The notes under the pieces are model-generated. The model was not told where the DNA came from. It did not search any database and worked only from the letters and a program-made list of their open reading frames with translations. Shown here piece after piece: positions 35,751 to 47,405 of a stretch of DNA of 64,000 nt. Position numbers and translations under genes: made by a program. This DNA comes from Neoarius graeffei (taxonomy: Eukaryota; Chordata; Actinopteri; Siluriformes; Ariidae). Position 1 is the stretch's first letter. Each line of letters opens with the position of its first letter. Where the stretch lies: assembly GCF_027579695.1 (NCBI RefSeq), contig NC_083577.1, positions 57,549,783 to 57,613,782 of the forward strand. The letters run 5' to 3'.

Positions 35751-36372
35751 TAGCAGCAACGCACAGCATGGCTGTGGTGAAGTTTGCAGGAGCGCGGCAT
35801 TTCTCCAACAAAGCATGAAACAAAGCGATTATAAAAATGAGCAAGAAGCCGACTGACCGGAGTTCTGAACAGGAAAGTCAGAGCACTGCCCTGGAGGACA
35901 TCGTTGAAAAGAAGGGCCAGAGATCTTCGGTTGTGTGGAGGTATTTTGGATATTTAAAATCGGACATACAACAAAGTGTTACACAAAACCTTAAACACAC
36001 TGACGTACAAGATTGCACTTTTTTTCTCCTTGCAGCATAAGGTTTACACGTCAGTATGTCTTATGTTTATTTGAAAGCTGCTAGAATTTGCACAAATGAT
36101 TAACAATGGTATATAGTTTTTATTTTTCAGTTTCAATTTATTCATTTGAACAAAAAGAACAAAAGAATGTGCATCCAGTTTGTTTTGGTTCTGTGAAACT
36201 TGAAGGCTTGTTAAGCTATTTTTGTTAATTAGGAAGGAACTACTAATTTGTAATGTTCATATTTTGAGCAGAAAATTAAAGAAAATACAAAAATGGTGAT
36301 TTGATTTATATCGTGATCGAAAATTTTGAAAAAATATATTGTGATAATTTTTTCTCATATCGCCCAGCCCTA
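35497..36372 (+). mobile_element. hAT element C nested in copy B
   Basis: Ends TAGGGCTGGGCGATTT / ATATCGCCCAGCCCTA with a perfect 8-base duplication TAAACATG at 35489-35496 and 36373-36380. The + strand fragment from 35837 reads MSKKPTDRSSEQESQS, then SSVVWRYFGYLKSD, the start of a BED zinc finger. The Cys/His residues are lost. A (CA)n tract lies at about 35720-35747. Same terminal family as 57134-58039. Confidence 0.93.
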
Positions 36373-37350
36373 TAAACATGCATATATCATCTGGGCCTAT
36401 TTAACCTAAAAAGTTAGTTTTATGTTAGTTTAGTTAGTTAGTTTTGTTTAATATATAAATATATTATATAACATATAATTATATATAAATACATAATTAT
36501 ATAAATCATTATAAAGTAATATCCTATTACCGCTTGTTCACGTAGGCTATGGTGCAGGGACATGCTAGTGAACATAACATGTGGTTACACAAATACAGTA
36601 TGCTACTAATAATAAATTTTGACTTCATTTTTTAGCCTACACTATACTTTTAATGTAAAATTTGTCATGTTGTTCAAACAAATAGCCACCATTAACGACT
36701 TCAGTCGGGAAATATTGCACCTTATAAAACGGCAGTGAAGCGCAGATGTCAAATAACTTTAATCTGGTAAATAGGCCTACTTTCAGACTCAAAATGGTCC
36801 ACTCTAAGCCATAACGTCAAACCAAATGGAAGAATGAAGGTGATTCTGTGAACTGGTATTCGTGAAAAGATACAGTAGGCTGAACAACAAATCAAGTCTA
36901 ACAGGAACGCACAAGCATGCGCTTCGGTAGCCTACACAATTTAATTTAGGCATTAGGCATTAACCAGGCTTAGGCATTAACTTTTTATTGTAAAAATGGT
37001 ACAAAATAAATAGTCATGAACATGATTTTGCAAACATATTTATTTAAAGATGAACGATCAAGACGAAGAGAACCGGAACGTGCGCAGCACGAAATGCGCT
37101 CACAAAGTTTAACGTAGCCGGGCATTAACTTTTTACAGTGAAATTAAAGCTACCAAATATTCATGAAGTCGACTCAGTTAGCAAAGAACAGCGATTAAAA
37201 AAAAAAAAAAACCGAGAGAGCCTGCGTTAATACAAGAACAAGTAAATAAATAACAATAATAGTAATAATAAAAATCAAAATCAAGAAAACGCAGGCAGTC
37301 CGAAGCAATTTAACCTAATGGGTTAACAGTGCAGGCAATGGTCACCATGT

Positions 37351-37832
37351 TTAAATGTCGAGGTTTCTGGCCAAAAAGACTAGCATGTTTACTTTGTCTG
37401 GTTTTAATGAGCTGCGGATTGGGGTAACTATACTACCCGTGGTGCTGAACACTCGTTCTGATGGAGTACTGGTGGCGCATATGCACAAATATTTACGTGC
37501 TAATCTTGCCATTAATGGAAGTCTTTTCTCGGTCCTTTTCCACCACATCAGTGGGTCCTCCCCCCATCAATGACAATTTCCTGCAGGTACATGGTCATTT
37601 CTGCCTCAGACTTTTCTTCATCAGTAAGCGTGGATGCTCTGGCTGCTGCTCTCTTCCCAAGAAGGCTGCCCAAAGACCCTCTCTTTTTCTTAGGCACTGC
37701 CGCGGTGCAGTCACCTGGTTCCTCCCCTTCATCATGTGACGGACCGGGTGTTGTAGCACCCGACAGCGACGGAACGATCTCTGTCACCATCTCTTCCATC
37801 AACTCAGATTTTGTGGCGTGAAGATCAAACAT
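37351..37832 (-). pseudogene. hAT transposase C-terminal dimerisation domain
   Basis: Minus strand. The upstream segment (37832-37548) is an acidic/Ser-rich linker ending YLQEIVIDGG. The next segment (37548-37351) reads RLPLMARLARKYLCICATST, then PSERVFSTTGSIVTPIRSSL, which is the hallmark hAT C-terminal domain. It belongs to copy B and complements the part retained in copy A. The catalytic core is missing. Confidence 0.9.
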
Positions 37833-37963
37833 AGAAAATTAGGTAGCCTAAATTTAAAGAGATAGTAGGCTATGGGATATACAGTAGTATATATCACAAT
37901 TCTCAGCGCAATGGGATTTTTTTTTTCTTTACGTGCCAAAGCCTCGGATGAGTATCTAATATT

Positions 37964-37965
<2 letters not shown>

Positions 37966-37999
<34 letters not shown>
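37966..37999. repeat. (TAA)n microsatellite
   Basis: About 11 ATA/TAA units inside hAT copy B. Copy A has a shorter tract at the equivalent place (about 21195-21210), consistent with one ancestor. Confidence 0.85.
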
Positions 38000-38116
38000 T
38001 TTATAATGTGGTATTAAAATCCCCCCCCACGATATATGATTGTCCATCACGATGTTTGCACTGTAAACATCGTCGATGCCAATTAAGGGGACATCGCACA
38101 GCCCTACTCCCCAGTT

Positions 38117-38220
38117 ATAATAGATATATAGTCGCTGCCTAAAAGCGGCACTCCTGAGGAGTGGATGAGCAAAATATTTGCAAGGGCACAAAATCAACCA
38201 GAATAGAAGACTAATATAGC
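38117..38220. repeat. Dispersed repeat, copy 1 of 2
   Basis: Shares CTGCCTAAAAGCGG...GGCACAAAATCAACCAGAATAG with 40810-40925 at high similarity and in the same orientation. Class unknown. Confidence 0.75.
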
Positions 38221-38339
38221 ATATAAACTATTGAATTATGTAGTGTCATTCACGTCAATAAATTGCTGCATTGTCTTGTGACAGCGATACCAATAATGAG
38301 ATACGCATTGCAGGTACAAATACATATTTATTCCTTTCT

Positions 38340-38672
38340 TTGACACTGTGTGCCATGCACCAGAAACACCACCACAACATTTACACACACACACAACTTT
38401 TTTGCACATTATCAGTGACAGGTACTGGTTGGCAATGTACTGTCTGTGCTAGTTGTCATTTTTGACCGTCCTTCTTGTCTGCACTTTATGTTGTGTGTAG
38501 TTTATTGTCTGGCAATGTTTGCACCCACTGCACCCTTACACTATGTTATTTGTAGATTTATAGTCCTGCGATGTTTAAGGTAGTACCATGATCCTGGGGA
38601 AACATTGTTTCGTTTTAACGGTGTACTGCACCAACTGTATCTAGTTGAAATGACAAGACAAAAAAAAAAACC
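38340..38672 (+). mobile_element. LINE 3' UTR fragment
   Basis: Ends GTACTGCACCAACTGTATCT, then AGTTGAAATGACAAG and an A-run. It contains GGAAACATTGTTTCGTTTTA. The same end occurs, on the opposite strand, in the LINE at 9772-11480. Severely 5'-truncated retrotransposed copy. Confidence 0.8.
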
Positions 38673-38779
38673 CAACTTGATTTAATATAGTGCGACTCTG
38701 CCAGGTGCCTGGTGGACAGCAGTGAACCAGCACTTTCACTTTACATCATTACTATATAGTTGCAATCAAATACCAAACT

Positions 38780-39167
38780 TGATGTGTCATAGGTGTCTGG
38801 TTACATCTCTCATCCACGCACCACACCATTAGGACTGATCACCATGCACTTGTTCCTAATTAGGAGTGCCATCACAGCATATCCATATAAGGACTCTCAG
38901 TAACACACAGACTTTGCACAGTATACACTCTGTACCCTGCATCTGGCGTTACCAGGCTCTGTATTTTTTGATCACCTCTCTGGTTTTGACCCCATTTGTG
39001 TTTTTTGGACTGCAAGTACTGCATTACCCCTGATATCCTGTCTGTGCCTCACTTGACCACTGCCTGTTTTTCAACTCCACCTTTGTCCACGTTTTGGATC
39101 TGTTTGCTAGTGCATCTTCAATAAAACTCTTCCTGCACTTATATCCCTCTACTGCCCTTACATGACA
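38780..39167 (+). mobile_element. Putative solo LTR (388 bases)
   Basis: TGATGTGTCAT...ACATGACA with AACT on both sides (38776-38779 and 39168-39171). It contains CATATAAGGACTCTC (TATA-like) and AATAAAACTCTTCCTGCACT (polyadenylation region), in correct LTR order. No internal retroelement genes nearby. Confidence 0.6.
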
Positions 39168-39171
39168 AACT

Positions 39172-40809
39172 GCCAATTGTCCAACAAATTAGTGGACTAA
39201 TAAAACTTAACTAGCATTATATGAAACTGTCAAATAATCCAATTATTTTTTTTAAAAGCAACTTGAAAATTAGCAATGGATTTAAAAAAAAAATGTAAAA
39301 AGATACAAATTTCATTGTCCAGTGGTCAAGTGTTTGAGCTACGTTGCCTTGCACTTATGAAACTGTACATTGTGGTGGTACATGTACATATAGACGTCAT
39401 ACAGTCAAGCCATCAAAAATCAGGTCGATGCATTCTTTCAAGCACGGGGCTCCACTATTATTAATATTATATTGAACCACACATACACAAAAAGTGACAT
39501 CAGAGTTGACTAATAATTCAAACAAAGTGATCGTCTCTACAACAGTTTTACACAATGCATACATTCAGGATGCACCTCGAAGGCTTAAAAGTAATACATC
39601 AGTGAAATTGGTACATCCTGTGTGTTTAAACATAAAAGCCAGAATTTAGCAGGTATGTTCACTTTAAATTGTGGACACCAAGCATGACTAATGACAGTGG
39701 TGTTCAAATGCGCGGTGTACAAGAGGGTCAAACTTTTGTTAATTCTCTTCAAAAAAGCATTACTGATATTTATACACCTTCCCCCCCATGAAAAAATAAA
39801 AATATTAGGAAAAAATGATTGATTTTTGGGAAGGACAAAATTTTCCTGAGTGATCTGATCTTTCGCGGGCATGAGACAGCAAAGTGTTCAGCTGATTTTA
39901 TTGGAAAATCAAGCCAACATGAGAGATTCAACCACTAGGTGGGAATCATGAGTTTCAAGCCAATTGAACAAACAGTGAGCGAACCGGAAGTAACAACAAA
40001 AACACATGGACCGGTGATGAAGATCACTAAAAAACCCCAAGATGGCGGCACCCATGAATTTGGTGTATCGCATTACACAACGTTAAAAAAAAAAAAAAAG
40101 CCGCTTAAAAGTAAAAGCTCATCACAACGCTGCACAAAAGTAACAATATATTCCGTAAATGTTATTTATTCTTGAACTGACCCTAGTTTTATGTAGATTA
40201 AACACTTAAATGTTTTTAAAAGCCAAATGAAAACATGCTGTTCTCCCATGGGACGTTCATCAGCACAGTGGCGTGCTGTCAAGCCTACTGTTAGTTTTAA
40301 TTAATATTGCTGCAAAAATATTAACCTGTAAATCACCACCACCTAAAACAAGATCATGGGCTAAATATACACCAATAATGTTAGGCCTATTGACAGACAG
40401 CAACCTAACTAAAGATCTAACATTTAGATTTATTGCTGTATTATAATATATTAATGGCAGACCTAACAGTGAGGCCAATTTAAAATTGAAATGGTTGCAA
40501 TCCAATTGCAATTAGCCTTGACTAGGTCCAAGGTTAGTGTTAATCGATAATTAATATTAGACAAGGATATTCATGCTAGATTTGATATCTTCCAACACGT
40601 TAAAATGTTAGTGACTAGATTTTCTATAGATCTAGAGTCGAAAGCCATTGGTCCCAACTTTTTGATTGAATTTGATTAGTCCTACAACTTCTAGAGCTAC
40701 TTAATTTCTGACAGAGATGCTCAGTTCTCCAAGCTCTTTGCAGCTTTAACCAATTTTCTCTTTCGTGCATTTATTGGCATCACTGCTTTGTAGACTGACA
40801 TTTACCTTG
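39172..40809. other. Non-coding stretch
   Basis: No gene. Short A-runs and unclassified sequence; nothing recognised. Confidence 0.5.
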
Positions 40810-40925
40810 CTCGTTATTGTAATATAGATATTTAGATAGTGCCTAAAAGTGGAGCTCCCAATGAGTGTACAAGCAATATATTTACAAGGACACAAAATCA
40901 ACCTGAATAGAATAATTAAAATAAT
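40810..40925. repeat. Dispersed repeat, copy 2 of 2
   Basis: Partner of 38117-38220 (AGTGCCTAAAAGTGGAGCTC...ACACAAAATCAACC). Confidence 0.75.
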
Positions 40926-40977
40926 ATTAATAAATAAGCTTAAATAATCCAGTTTCTCCACAAGACTTGAAAGTTAA

Positions 40978-41662
40978 AGTGCACATTCTGGACCAATTTA
41001 TTTTTCTTCTTTTTTCTTTTTTTTATATGAAAGTATGTCCCTTTACACACTCATCCAGAAGGGTAATTTTGCACAAAGCCATCTGTCTACAGCAGAAAAA
41101 AATAAAATAAAATGCATCTGGAAAAATCCCAAGGGAATCTAGAGCCAGATTCGTGACGCTATCTGCGGAAGCGCGAGCAGGCTGCGCGAGCTTTGCACAG
41201 TTTAAGTGCACAGCCTGTGTAGACCAAGCGCTCCCATTTCTCTCTCATTGTCCGGTCTTTTGGGAAACGATGAGTACTAATCCCATCAAGATTGGTGTTG
41301 CTACACCCTCCTACGATACATCTGTTAAACATTTTAATAATTACGCGATAACGTTGAAGAAATTTGCAGAAAACCACCAGGTCGTTTTCTCATAAACAAA
41401 CCAGCCCTGACGTAGGATTCAGAGGGAGGCGTCCCGCACGCGACATCACAAATCAACGTTTGCCGGGAAATCCAAATGCCAAGTTTTTAGAGGCCGACCA
41501 ATTCGCCTCAAATGGCTTGATTTCAACTGAATTTTTCTGGTATTGCTCAAGGTAAAAAAAAATTGCAGAGAATGCAGAATGTTACAGATATTTGACCAAA
41601 GTTTAATATAAAATAGGAGAATTACATTGGTCTTGCTCATGAATTTACCCATGATATGCACT
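40978..41662 (-). mobile_element. Kolobok-like element with THAP exon
   Basis: A 685-base element with inverted ends AGTGCACATTCTGG / CCATGATATGCACT and TTAA on both sides (40974-40977 and 41663-41666). It carries a THAP-type zinc finger start on the minus strand. TTAA targets plus a THAP domain is the signature of Kolobok transposons. piggyBac also uses TTAA but lacks THAP. Non-autonomous: no catalytic domain. Confidence 0.75.
41159..41332 (-). pseudogene. THAP domain fragment
   Basis: Minus strand. It starts MFNRCIVGGCSNTNLDGIST and continues HRFPKDRTMREKWERLVYTG. This is the first half of a THAP zinc finger (C-x4-C, HRFP and the invariant Trp). The reading then goes to unrelated residues and a stop, so the second half with its Cys/His pair and AVPTIF-type end is missing, either spliced from a lost exon or deleted. 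Confidence 0.75.
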
Positions 41663-41666
41663 TTAA

Positions 41667-43528
41667 GCTCAAGTAAGGTTAATTCATTCGCAGGCATCGA
41701 GAACTCTCGCATTGCAATTTCAAAGAATTAAAAAAAAAAAAAAAAGGATAACTTGCCACTTCGTTGCGACTTTTCCTTAAACAATTCCAAAAACGGTCAT
41801 GGACTTTTATTCTGTTGTATTGTTACAATTGTAAGAAAGCAAGATATTCGTTTTTGTATGTAGCTTATAAGTACAAAAAGGTAGCCAAAGAAAAAAAACC
41901 CACCCCACTCAAAACTAATTTTGTTAGTAACCTAGATGCACGTACAGGTTGGGGAATTCTTCCAAAACCACAGGGTCGGAGCTTTGCTCCGCAAAGACGA
42001 CAAAGCGGTTGATGAAGCATGACTGTGACCCACGGTAATAGTGTGCTGTGATTGCTCAACATGCGTTACTTCCACAGGAAGTTGCCAACATTCGTTAGGG
42101 CACACTGTTTATATGCGACAGAACGTATGTCGAGGGCACTTTTATGAGCAGGGCGCATATAAATTTGTGCATGCCAATGGTATTTGCGGGCAGAGCACAA
42201 GTTCTGGAGGGCAGGGCATGGTTCTTTGGTAACTGGCTGGCACACTGGGAGGCACAAGGTTACTAGTAGTAACTGAAAATTGTATGTCATCCCTGGCTCT
42301 TTCATCCCGAGATCAAATGTCGATGATGACATCAATAACTACCCCACCCCAACATTAAATGTACAGTTTGGGAGTGAATCCTGTAGAAAATGTACTGAAT
42401 TTCTCTGACTTAATCATCAGACACCATTTCTTAACCCCTTAAAAAGATAAAATCTAGCAGCTGGCCCAGTTTAATATAATCTGTATACTTTTTTTTTTTT
42501 TTTTTACATCGCTCTCCATCCCTTTCTGGTATCTTATTATTACTATAGGGCAAGCTGCCCATTTTCCTACATTCACTGAGCTCATTTCCCCGCCCTTTTT
42601 CTCTCTCTCTCCATCTGTCACGTCAGATCATGACGACTGTTCCTCTCCCTGTTGGTTTGCCCTAATTCCAAGAGGAACATTCACAGACAACAACCGGCAA
42701 GATCCAGTTTGCTTGGGAGCAACAATCCCTCTGTTGAAAGCGTCTGTGCATTGCAAGAGCATATTAGTCTTGTGATGGCCTGTACATGAAAAGTACACAT
42801 GCAGTGTCTCAATCCACATGCCAAAACTGCCAGCAAAAAAAAAAAAAATGTGATGTCAGACTACAAGCACTTAAATAATTGAGAAAATAAATAGGATACC
42901 AGCACAATGCTACATCCTACAACGCACCATTTCCCCAACTATAAAAAGATGCAAAATCATCTTGTTTACAAAACAGATTTATCTTTTCATTCAAATAGCA
43001 GAGGTAGCAGAAAGTAAGCATGCGGTATATGATGTTGGTCACCTTCTCCGATGAAAACTGCGCCAATATCTTGAGCCAATTAACCACAAGGACATCCAAC
43101 AAACCCAGGCACGTGGTCCAAATGCACAACAAACTAACTCGAATACCTTACAGGAAGAGTACAGCTGGGGGGTGGGCCCACACAATGCAGGGCGAAACAA
43201 TGAAAGCTACTGTGCATTTATATAGCAAACCTGACTGGTTCATTATTCTTCACATTGTACTACGGACATGTACACCTGGATAAATATACTGTGAGAGAGA
43301 CACAAAGCAATAAAAAACAAAGCTGACGTAGGTTTCCACATATAATTTGGAGAGCCTTGTACGAAGTGTTCTAAGAAAAGGACATTCACTTTACAAAACC
43401 AAAAACCAGCTCCTAAGGACTGATAAAATCCCATTCGAACAATTCATTAAATCATTTGATTCAAGAGCAGATAAATGGAGCACAGAATTCAAGGTCACTT
43501 AGGAGGATCAGTTTCAAAGGGAATCTTT
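41667..43528. other. Non-coding stretch
   Basis: No gene or clear element. A-runs and a T20 run at about 42489-42507. Confidence 0.5.
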
Positions 43529-44250
43529 GGTGGTGTTTACATTAGACCGTATCCGTCTCGTTTTCGTCGCGGATGCACTGTCCGTGCACGCACTGTCCGT
43601 GCACATTAAAACGCTGGGAAACGACTCCACAGGCGGAACAACTTGAATCCGCCAGGGCCCACGTATTCAACTCAGTTCGTATCTGATCCGGTGCTGTGTA
43701 AACATTGAGGAACGAGGAAACGCTGTGCTGAGCTCTAGCTGACGTCGTCATTGGACAACGTCACGGTGACATCCACCTTCCTGATTCGCTGGCGTTGGGA
43801 TCTCACACACAGCGGCTCAGTCCCGAATCACTGCTCGTGCGCTTCACTCTCACGCTCTGTGAGCTGCGCAGGGCCGGAGTGCGCACCCTCCAGAGGGCAC
43901 TCGCTGTTCAGGGCAGAGTGATTTGGAGCGCAGGAGGAAGCGCTGAGCCGCACTGAGGTTTATTTACACATTTCAACTTATTTACCTCCTTCAGGCGCTT
44001 AAACTCAGTGAGAACATGAACATCACAGCCAGGTGTGTTTATCTGCTGGAGAAGGTGTTTGCTTGCCATCCTTCCACTTGCAAGTGGTGAGTGACTTGCG
44101 CATGCCCGATATGCACTGGGATCATGTGACGTGCCGTCTAATTAGTCATGTGATTAGCGTATCCGTGTATTGGCGTTGCTGTGTGCACGCGAATCGTTTT
44201 AAAAACGTTAATCTGATGATCCGCTGATACGGTCTAATGTAAACACCACC
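43529..44250. mobile_element. 722-base DNA element with 25-base inverted ends
   Basis: Starts GGTGGTGTTTACATTAGACC and ends with its reverse complement GGTCTAATGTAAACACCACC, extending to GTATC/GATAC. TTT lies on both sides. The interior is CpG-rich, with an open frame of no known domain. The superfamily is not clear from the short flanks. Confidence 0.85.
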
Positions 44251-45436
44251 TTTTGGTCCAAATGATGATTGCTGCCCAGCTTTGATGCAGAGGTCACGAA
44301 AACTCAACAGTTTACGGCTCTGCTTAACATTTCCTGAACAGCTACAGAATAAATATAAAGAAAACCACAGGCACAGGTCAGTACAAGTGAAACAAAATAA
44401 AAGCTATTAATTGTTGGACTGAGTTTGTATTAATCTCTGAGTGCAGGATCATAGAGCATGATTAGACACTCCCCTTGTTAGTCCCTCTACTTACTGTCCT
44501 TTTGTTAAGGCAGGAACGGCCTTCCGCACGCCTGGCAAGAGAACAAAAGGTGTGCTGTTGGAGAGAGCAGTGGGCATGCATGACTGAGGAATGCCCAAGA
44601 AATACAGGGAAAAAGCTAAAAGTCAGAACTACCCTAACATATCCTCAATAACAAAAGCCATTGTTGACGCATTCCATGTCCATATGATTAAGCGGTGGAC
44701 ATAAAAGGGACCAGCTGTGTCAGTGTCCCCACTCAGTCCACAATCTGCAAAGGCAAAAACTGTAAACCACTTTCAGTAGATACCCTCATGTTAAGAACAG
44801 CTTTCTCAGCTTTTAGTATTTTAGAGTCTACATATCTCCATAAACAATGTGGTTACATCAAGTATAGGTTCCTTTGATCATTTTTTCCCCGCTATTACAG
44901 ACTTGAGGTATCGAGATCTTTAAAAAAATGTGGATGTGCAAGTCAATATGCCCAGGAGACCTATTCCCCAATACTAAAGAATGGAGGGATGTTCCTTCAA
45001 TCAATCCCAAAGCCAGGGAAAATGGGGGGAGGGGAGGAAAAACAAACAAAAACACCCACACAAATGTGATCTTCTGAGATTATATTTAGCTAACAGGTAA
45101 CCAAAGGAGTAGCTTTCCATTGAACCAGACCCACAAGGCTTCTGGAATTCACTCTCCCCCACATTTAACATCCAATGACAAAGTGCCCAGTATCTTTGAT
45201 TACTATAGCATTACATCAGGCACAAAGCTGACGCTTGCATCTCTGTGTGACCAGGACCGTATAAAACACCCTCCCATGTTTATTTTAGATATCCCAAAGC
45301 ATCAAGAAACACTGTTAAGCTAAGGTAATGACCTTAAAGCACATATGCAGAACCTTCATTTTTAAATACATTTGAGTGGATAGTATCTCCATCCTTGACT
45401 CTTATATGCTGCATAAATGGGAATGAATGAAAATAT
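44251..45436. other. Non-coding stretch
   Basis: No gene or recognised element in about 1.2 kb. Confidence 0.5.
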
Positions 45437-46017
45437 ATGGGTACTGAAATGGGGACATGAACTTATTTTTAAAAATTCACCTAAAACCATTTCTTTTTTT
45501 TACCATCAGGTCACAAAACATGTAATCTTTAATGAATGATATGTTAAAAGATAACTTTAATTTTCTGAGATGTAATAAAAACATATTTATATGCCAAAGT
45601 CAGAACGTAACAGAAGTGTTGTGGACATATATATTCTCAATTTTAACAGTGTAGAATTACTTTTTGAAACATAGGAAGGTGATGTTTTAGCAAATATAAT
45701 TAATAAACGTGTGTAGTAGAATAAACATACACATTCTTTCAATAAGATTAACATGGTATATAGCTAGATTGTAATTAATTTGTAACGGACGCGAGATGGA
45801 CAATCGTAACAGAAGTAATGTAACAGACATCATTTTGGAACTCATAGGCTTGACTTTGGCATATAAATATGTTTTTATTACATCTCAGAAAATTAAAGTT
45901 ATCTTTTAACATATCATTCATTAAAGATTACATGTTTTGTGACCTGATGGTAAAAAAAGAAATGGTTTTAGGTGAATTTTTAAAAATAAAAGTTCATGTC
46001 CCCATTTCGGTACCCAT
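45437..46017. repeat. Foldback element with 166-base arms
   Basis: The left arm 45437-45602 is repeated almost perfectly in reverse complement at 45851-46017 (for example ATGGGTACTGAAATGGGGAC against GTCCCCATTTCGGTACCCAT). The loop is about 250 bases. No coding sequence. Confidence 0.93.
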
Positions 46018-46033
46018 AAGCGTGGAATCACTC

Positions 46034-46037
<4 letters not shown>

Positions 46038-46102
<65 letters not shown>
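46038..46102. repeat. (AT)n microsatellite
   Basis: About 32 AT units, directly next to the foldback element. Produces spurious Ile-Tyr open frames on both strands. Confidence 0.95.
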
Positions 46103-46106
<4 letters not shown>

Positions 46107-46109
46107 GAC

Positions 46110-47370
46110 AGTTAAAAATCGACTGCAAAGTTGGCATTCGAGCTGCCCCACTGAGCCAGCCAAGTGCGTGATGTCACAGCAGGAACCGGTTTTAAGGCTG
46201 AGGCCTTTGACAGCTATAGACCAGTCATATAAATAAAAATTTATGGTGAAAGTAAGAAATACTGTTACCGACTTGCTCAACTAAGACTCATTTGACTTCA
46301 TTGATTGTGGGTTGACTCTCATTAAAACAGGATAGGTGTTATAACTTAGGCAACATAGATGTACATGCATGCATTTTCACTGATAAAACGTAAAAGGCTA
46401 ATTAAATAAATCAGATGAACAAAAAAAAAAAATCACATTCTGAAGCAAATTAAATAATCTTATACCGGTAACTTAAAACACACAATACAAGTTACATGTA
46501 TTAATCTAAATGCAGGTAAACGTAGTGTTGTCGTTTTGTATCCAAATGAGAGTCGGAGCTTACCCATCTGTGTTCTCGCTTCTTGAAGGCCGATCTTGTG
46601 GCCTATTGTTTTGAAACAATCTGACTTTCAGTTGTTCGTTCAGTTCTCCATTCATTCACTTCTTCCACGTAAGGGAGAGATGGCAGCAATATCCAGCAGA
46701 GAAATCAGATGGCTGCTCCACTCCTTCTCCATACTGAGTACTCCACCATTACTGCTCGGCTCAGGCAATTACTAAAACACGGGACATCACCGGTTTTAGC
46801 AACAACAGCGGGGAGGTCACTGCCCAAGCAATAGGTCACATCCCGTTCCATCCCAGGTTTTACCAACAACCCTCGGCTCACACTCCAGGAGAACTGGTGC
46901 AATTGAACTTCCTTTCCTTTTAAAAAAAAAAAAAATACTTTCCTTTTTTTGCAGCTTTATTTAATTGTTGGTACTGCACCCTCTTTCAATACAGGCTTAT
47001 AGTCAACGCTCCTCAACAGGTCAGAGGTCTCGTACGAGTCTTTCGTAAAATGTGCAGAGCAGAGGAGAGACCACTTCGTAGCAGTCCAATGTGCCCATGA
47101 ACTTCTCGCAAAACACATCCAAATCTTTACAGTTTGAACATTCTTGGGCGAGGAATGCAACGTAAATCCACCTTCTGTCATGTTGCTGCACCGGCAAGCA
47201 ACACATCTACGTGGCATGGTGATAAATTAGCTCAAAATAGAGGATCGGAGATGCAGTCAGCTCTGTGTTTTAGTATAACGGAAATGGCAAATGGAGACCG
47301 ATAGACTTCCTGCTGTGACGTTGCGGACGTCAAAGTCATTCACTCAGACCGCTACCTATATGAAATCACT
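46110..47370 (-). mobile_element. Repeat unit carrying an intact THAP finger exon
   Basis: On the minus strand the unit begins at TTAA (47371-47374) followed by AGTGATTTCATATAGG, an end resembling the AGTG start of the element at 40978-41662. Subterminal inverted TTCCTGCTGTGAC sequences occur at about 47308 and 46170. The left terminus is not identified, perhaps lost near the AT microsatellite. It carries the THAP frame at 46957-47217. Confidence 0.5.
46957..47217 (-). CDS. THAP zinc-finger domain, 86 residues
   Basis: Complete THAP (C2CH) domain in one open frame. It starts MPRRCVACRCSNMTEGGFTL, has Trp residues at the expected places, LLCSAHFTKDSYE (the second Cys and the His) and ends LKEGAVPTIK, matching the AVPTIF-type end. 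A stop follows at once, then AATAAA, so as it stands it encodes a bare DNA-binding domain. THAP domains bind DNA and occur in cellular regulators and in P- and Kolobok-type transposases. The surroundings favour a transposon origin. Whether it is expressed is unknown. Confidence 0.7.
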   Translation of the reverse strand: MPRRCVACRCSNMTEGGFTLHSSPKNVQTVKIWMCFARSSWAHWTATKWSLLCSAHFTKDSYETSDLLRSVDYKPVLKEGAVPTIK

Positions 47371-47405
47371 TTAATCGTAAAAATTACTATATTAGATTTA
47401 TTGTT

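Larger units (their letters stand above)
35391..38106 (-). mobile_element. hAT element, copy B, with another hAT nested inside
   Basis: Same family as 21080-22542, opposite orientation. The ends are TAGGGCTGTGCC / GCACAGCCCTA. Flanks CTCCCCGG (35383-35390) and CTCCCCAG (38107-38114) are a 7-of-8 target duplication. It holds a nested element at 35497-36372 and transposase remnants at 37351-37832. Without the nested insert it is about 1.8 kb. Confidence 0.92.

Noticed and set aside
46032-46280. Frames with long Ile-Tyr runs
   Set aside because: Translation of the AT microsatellite.
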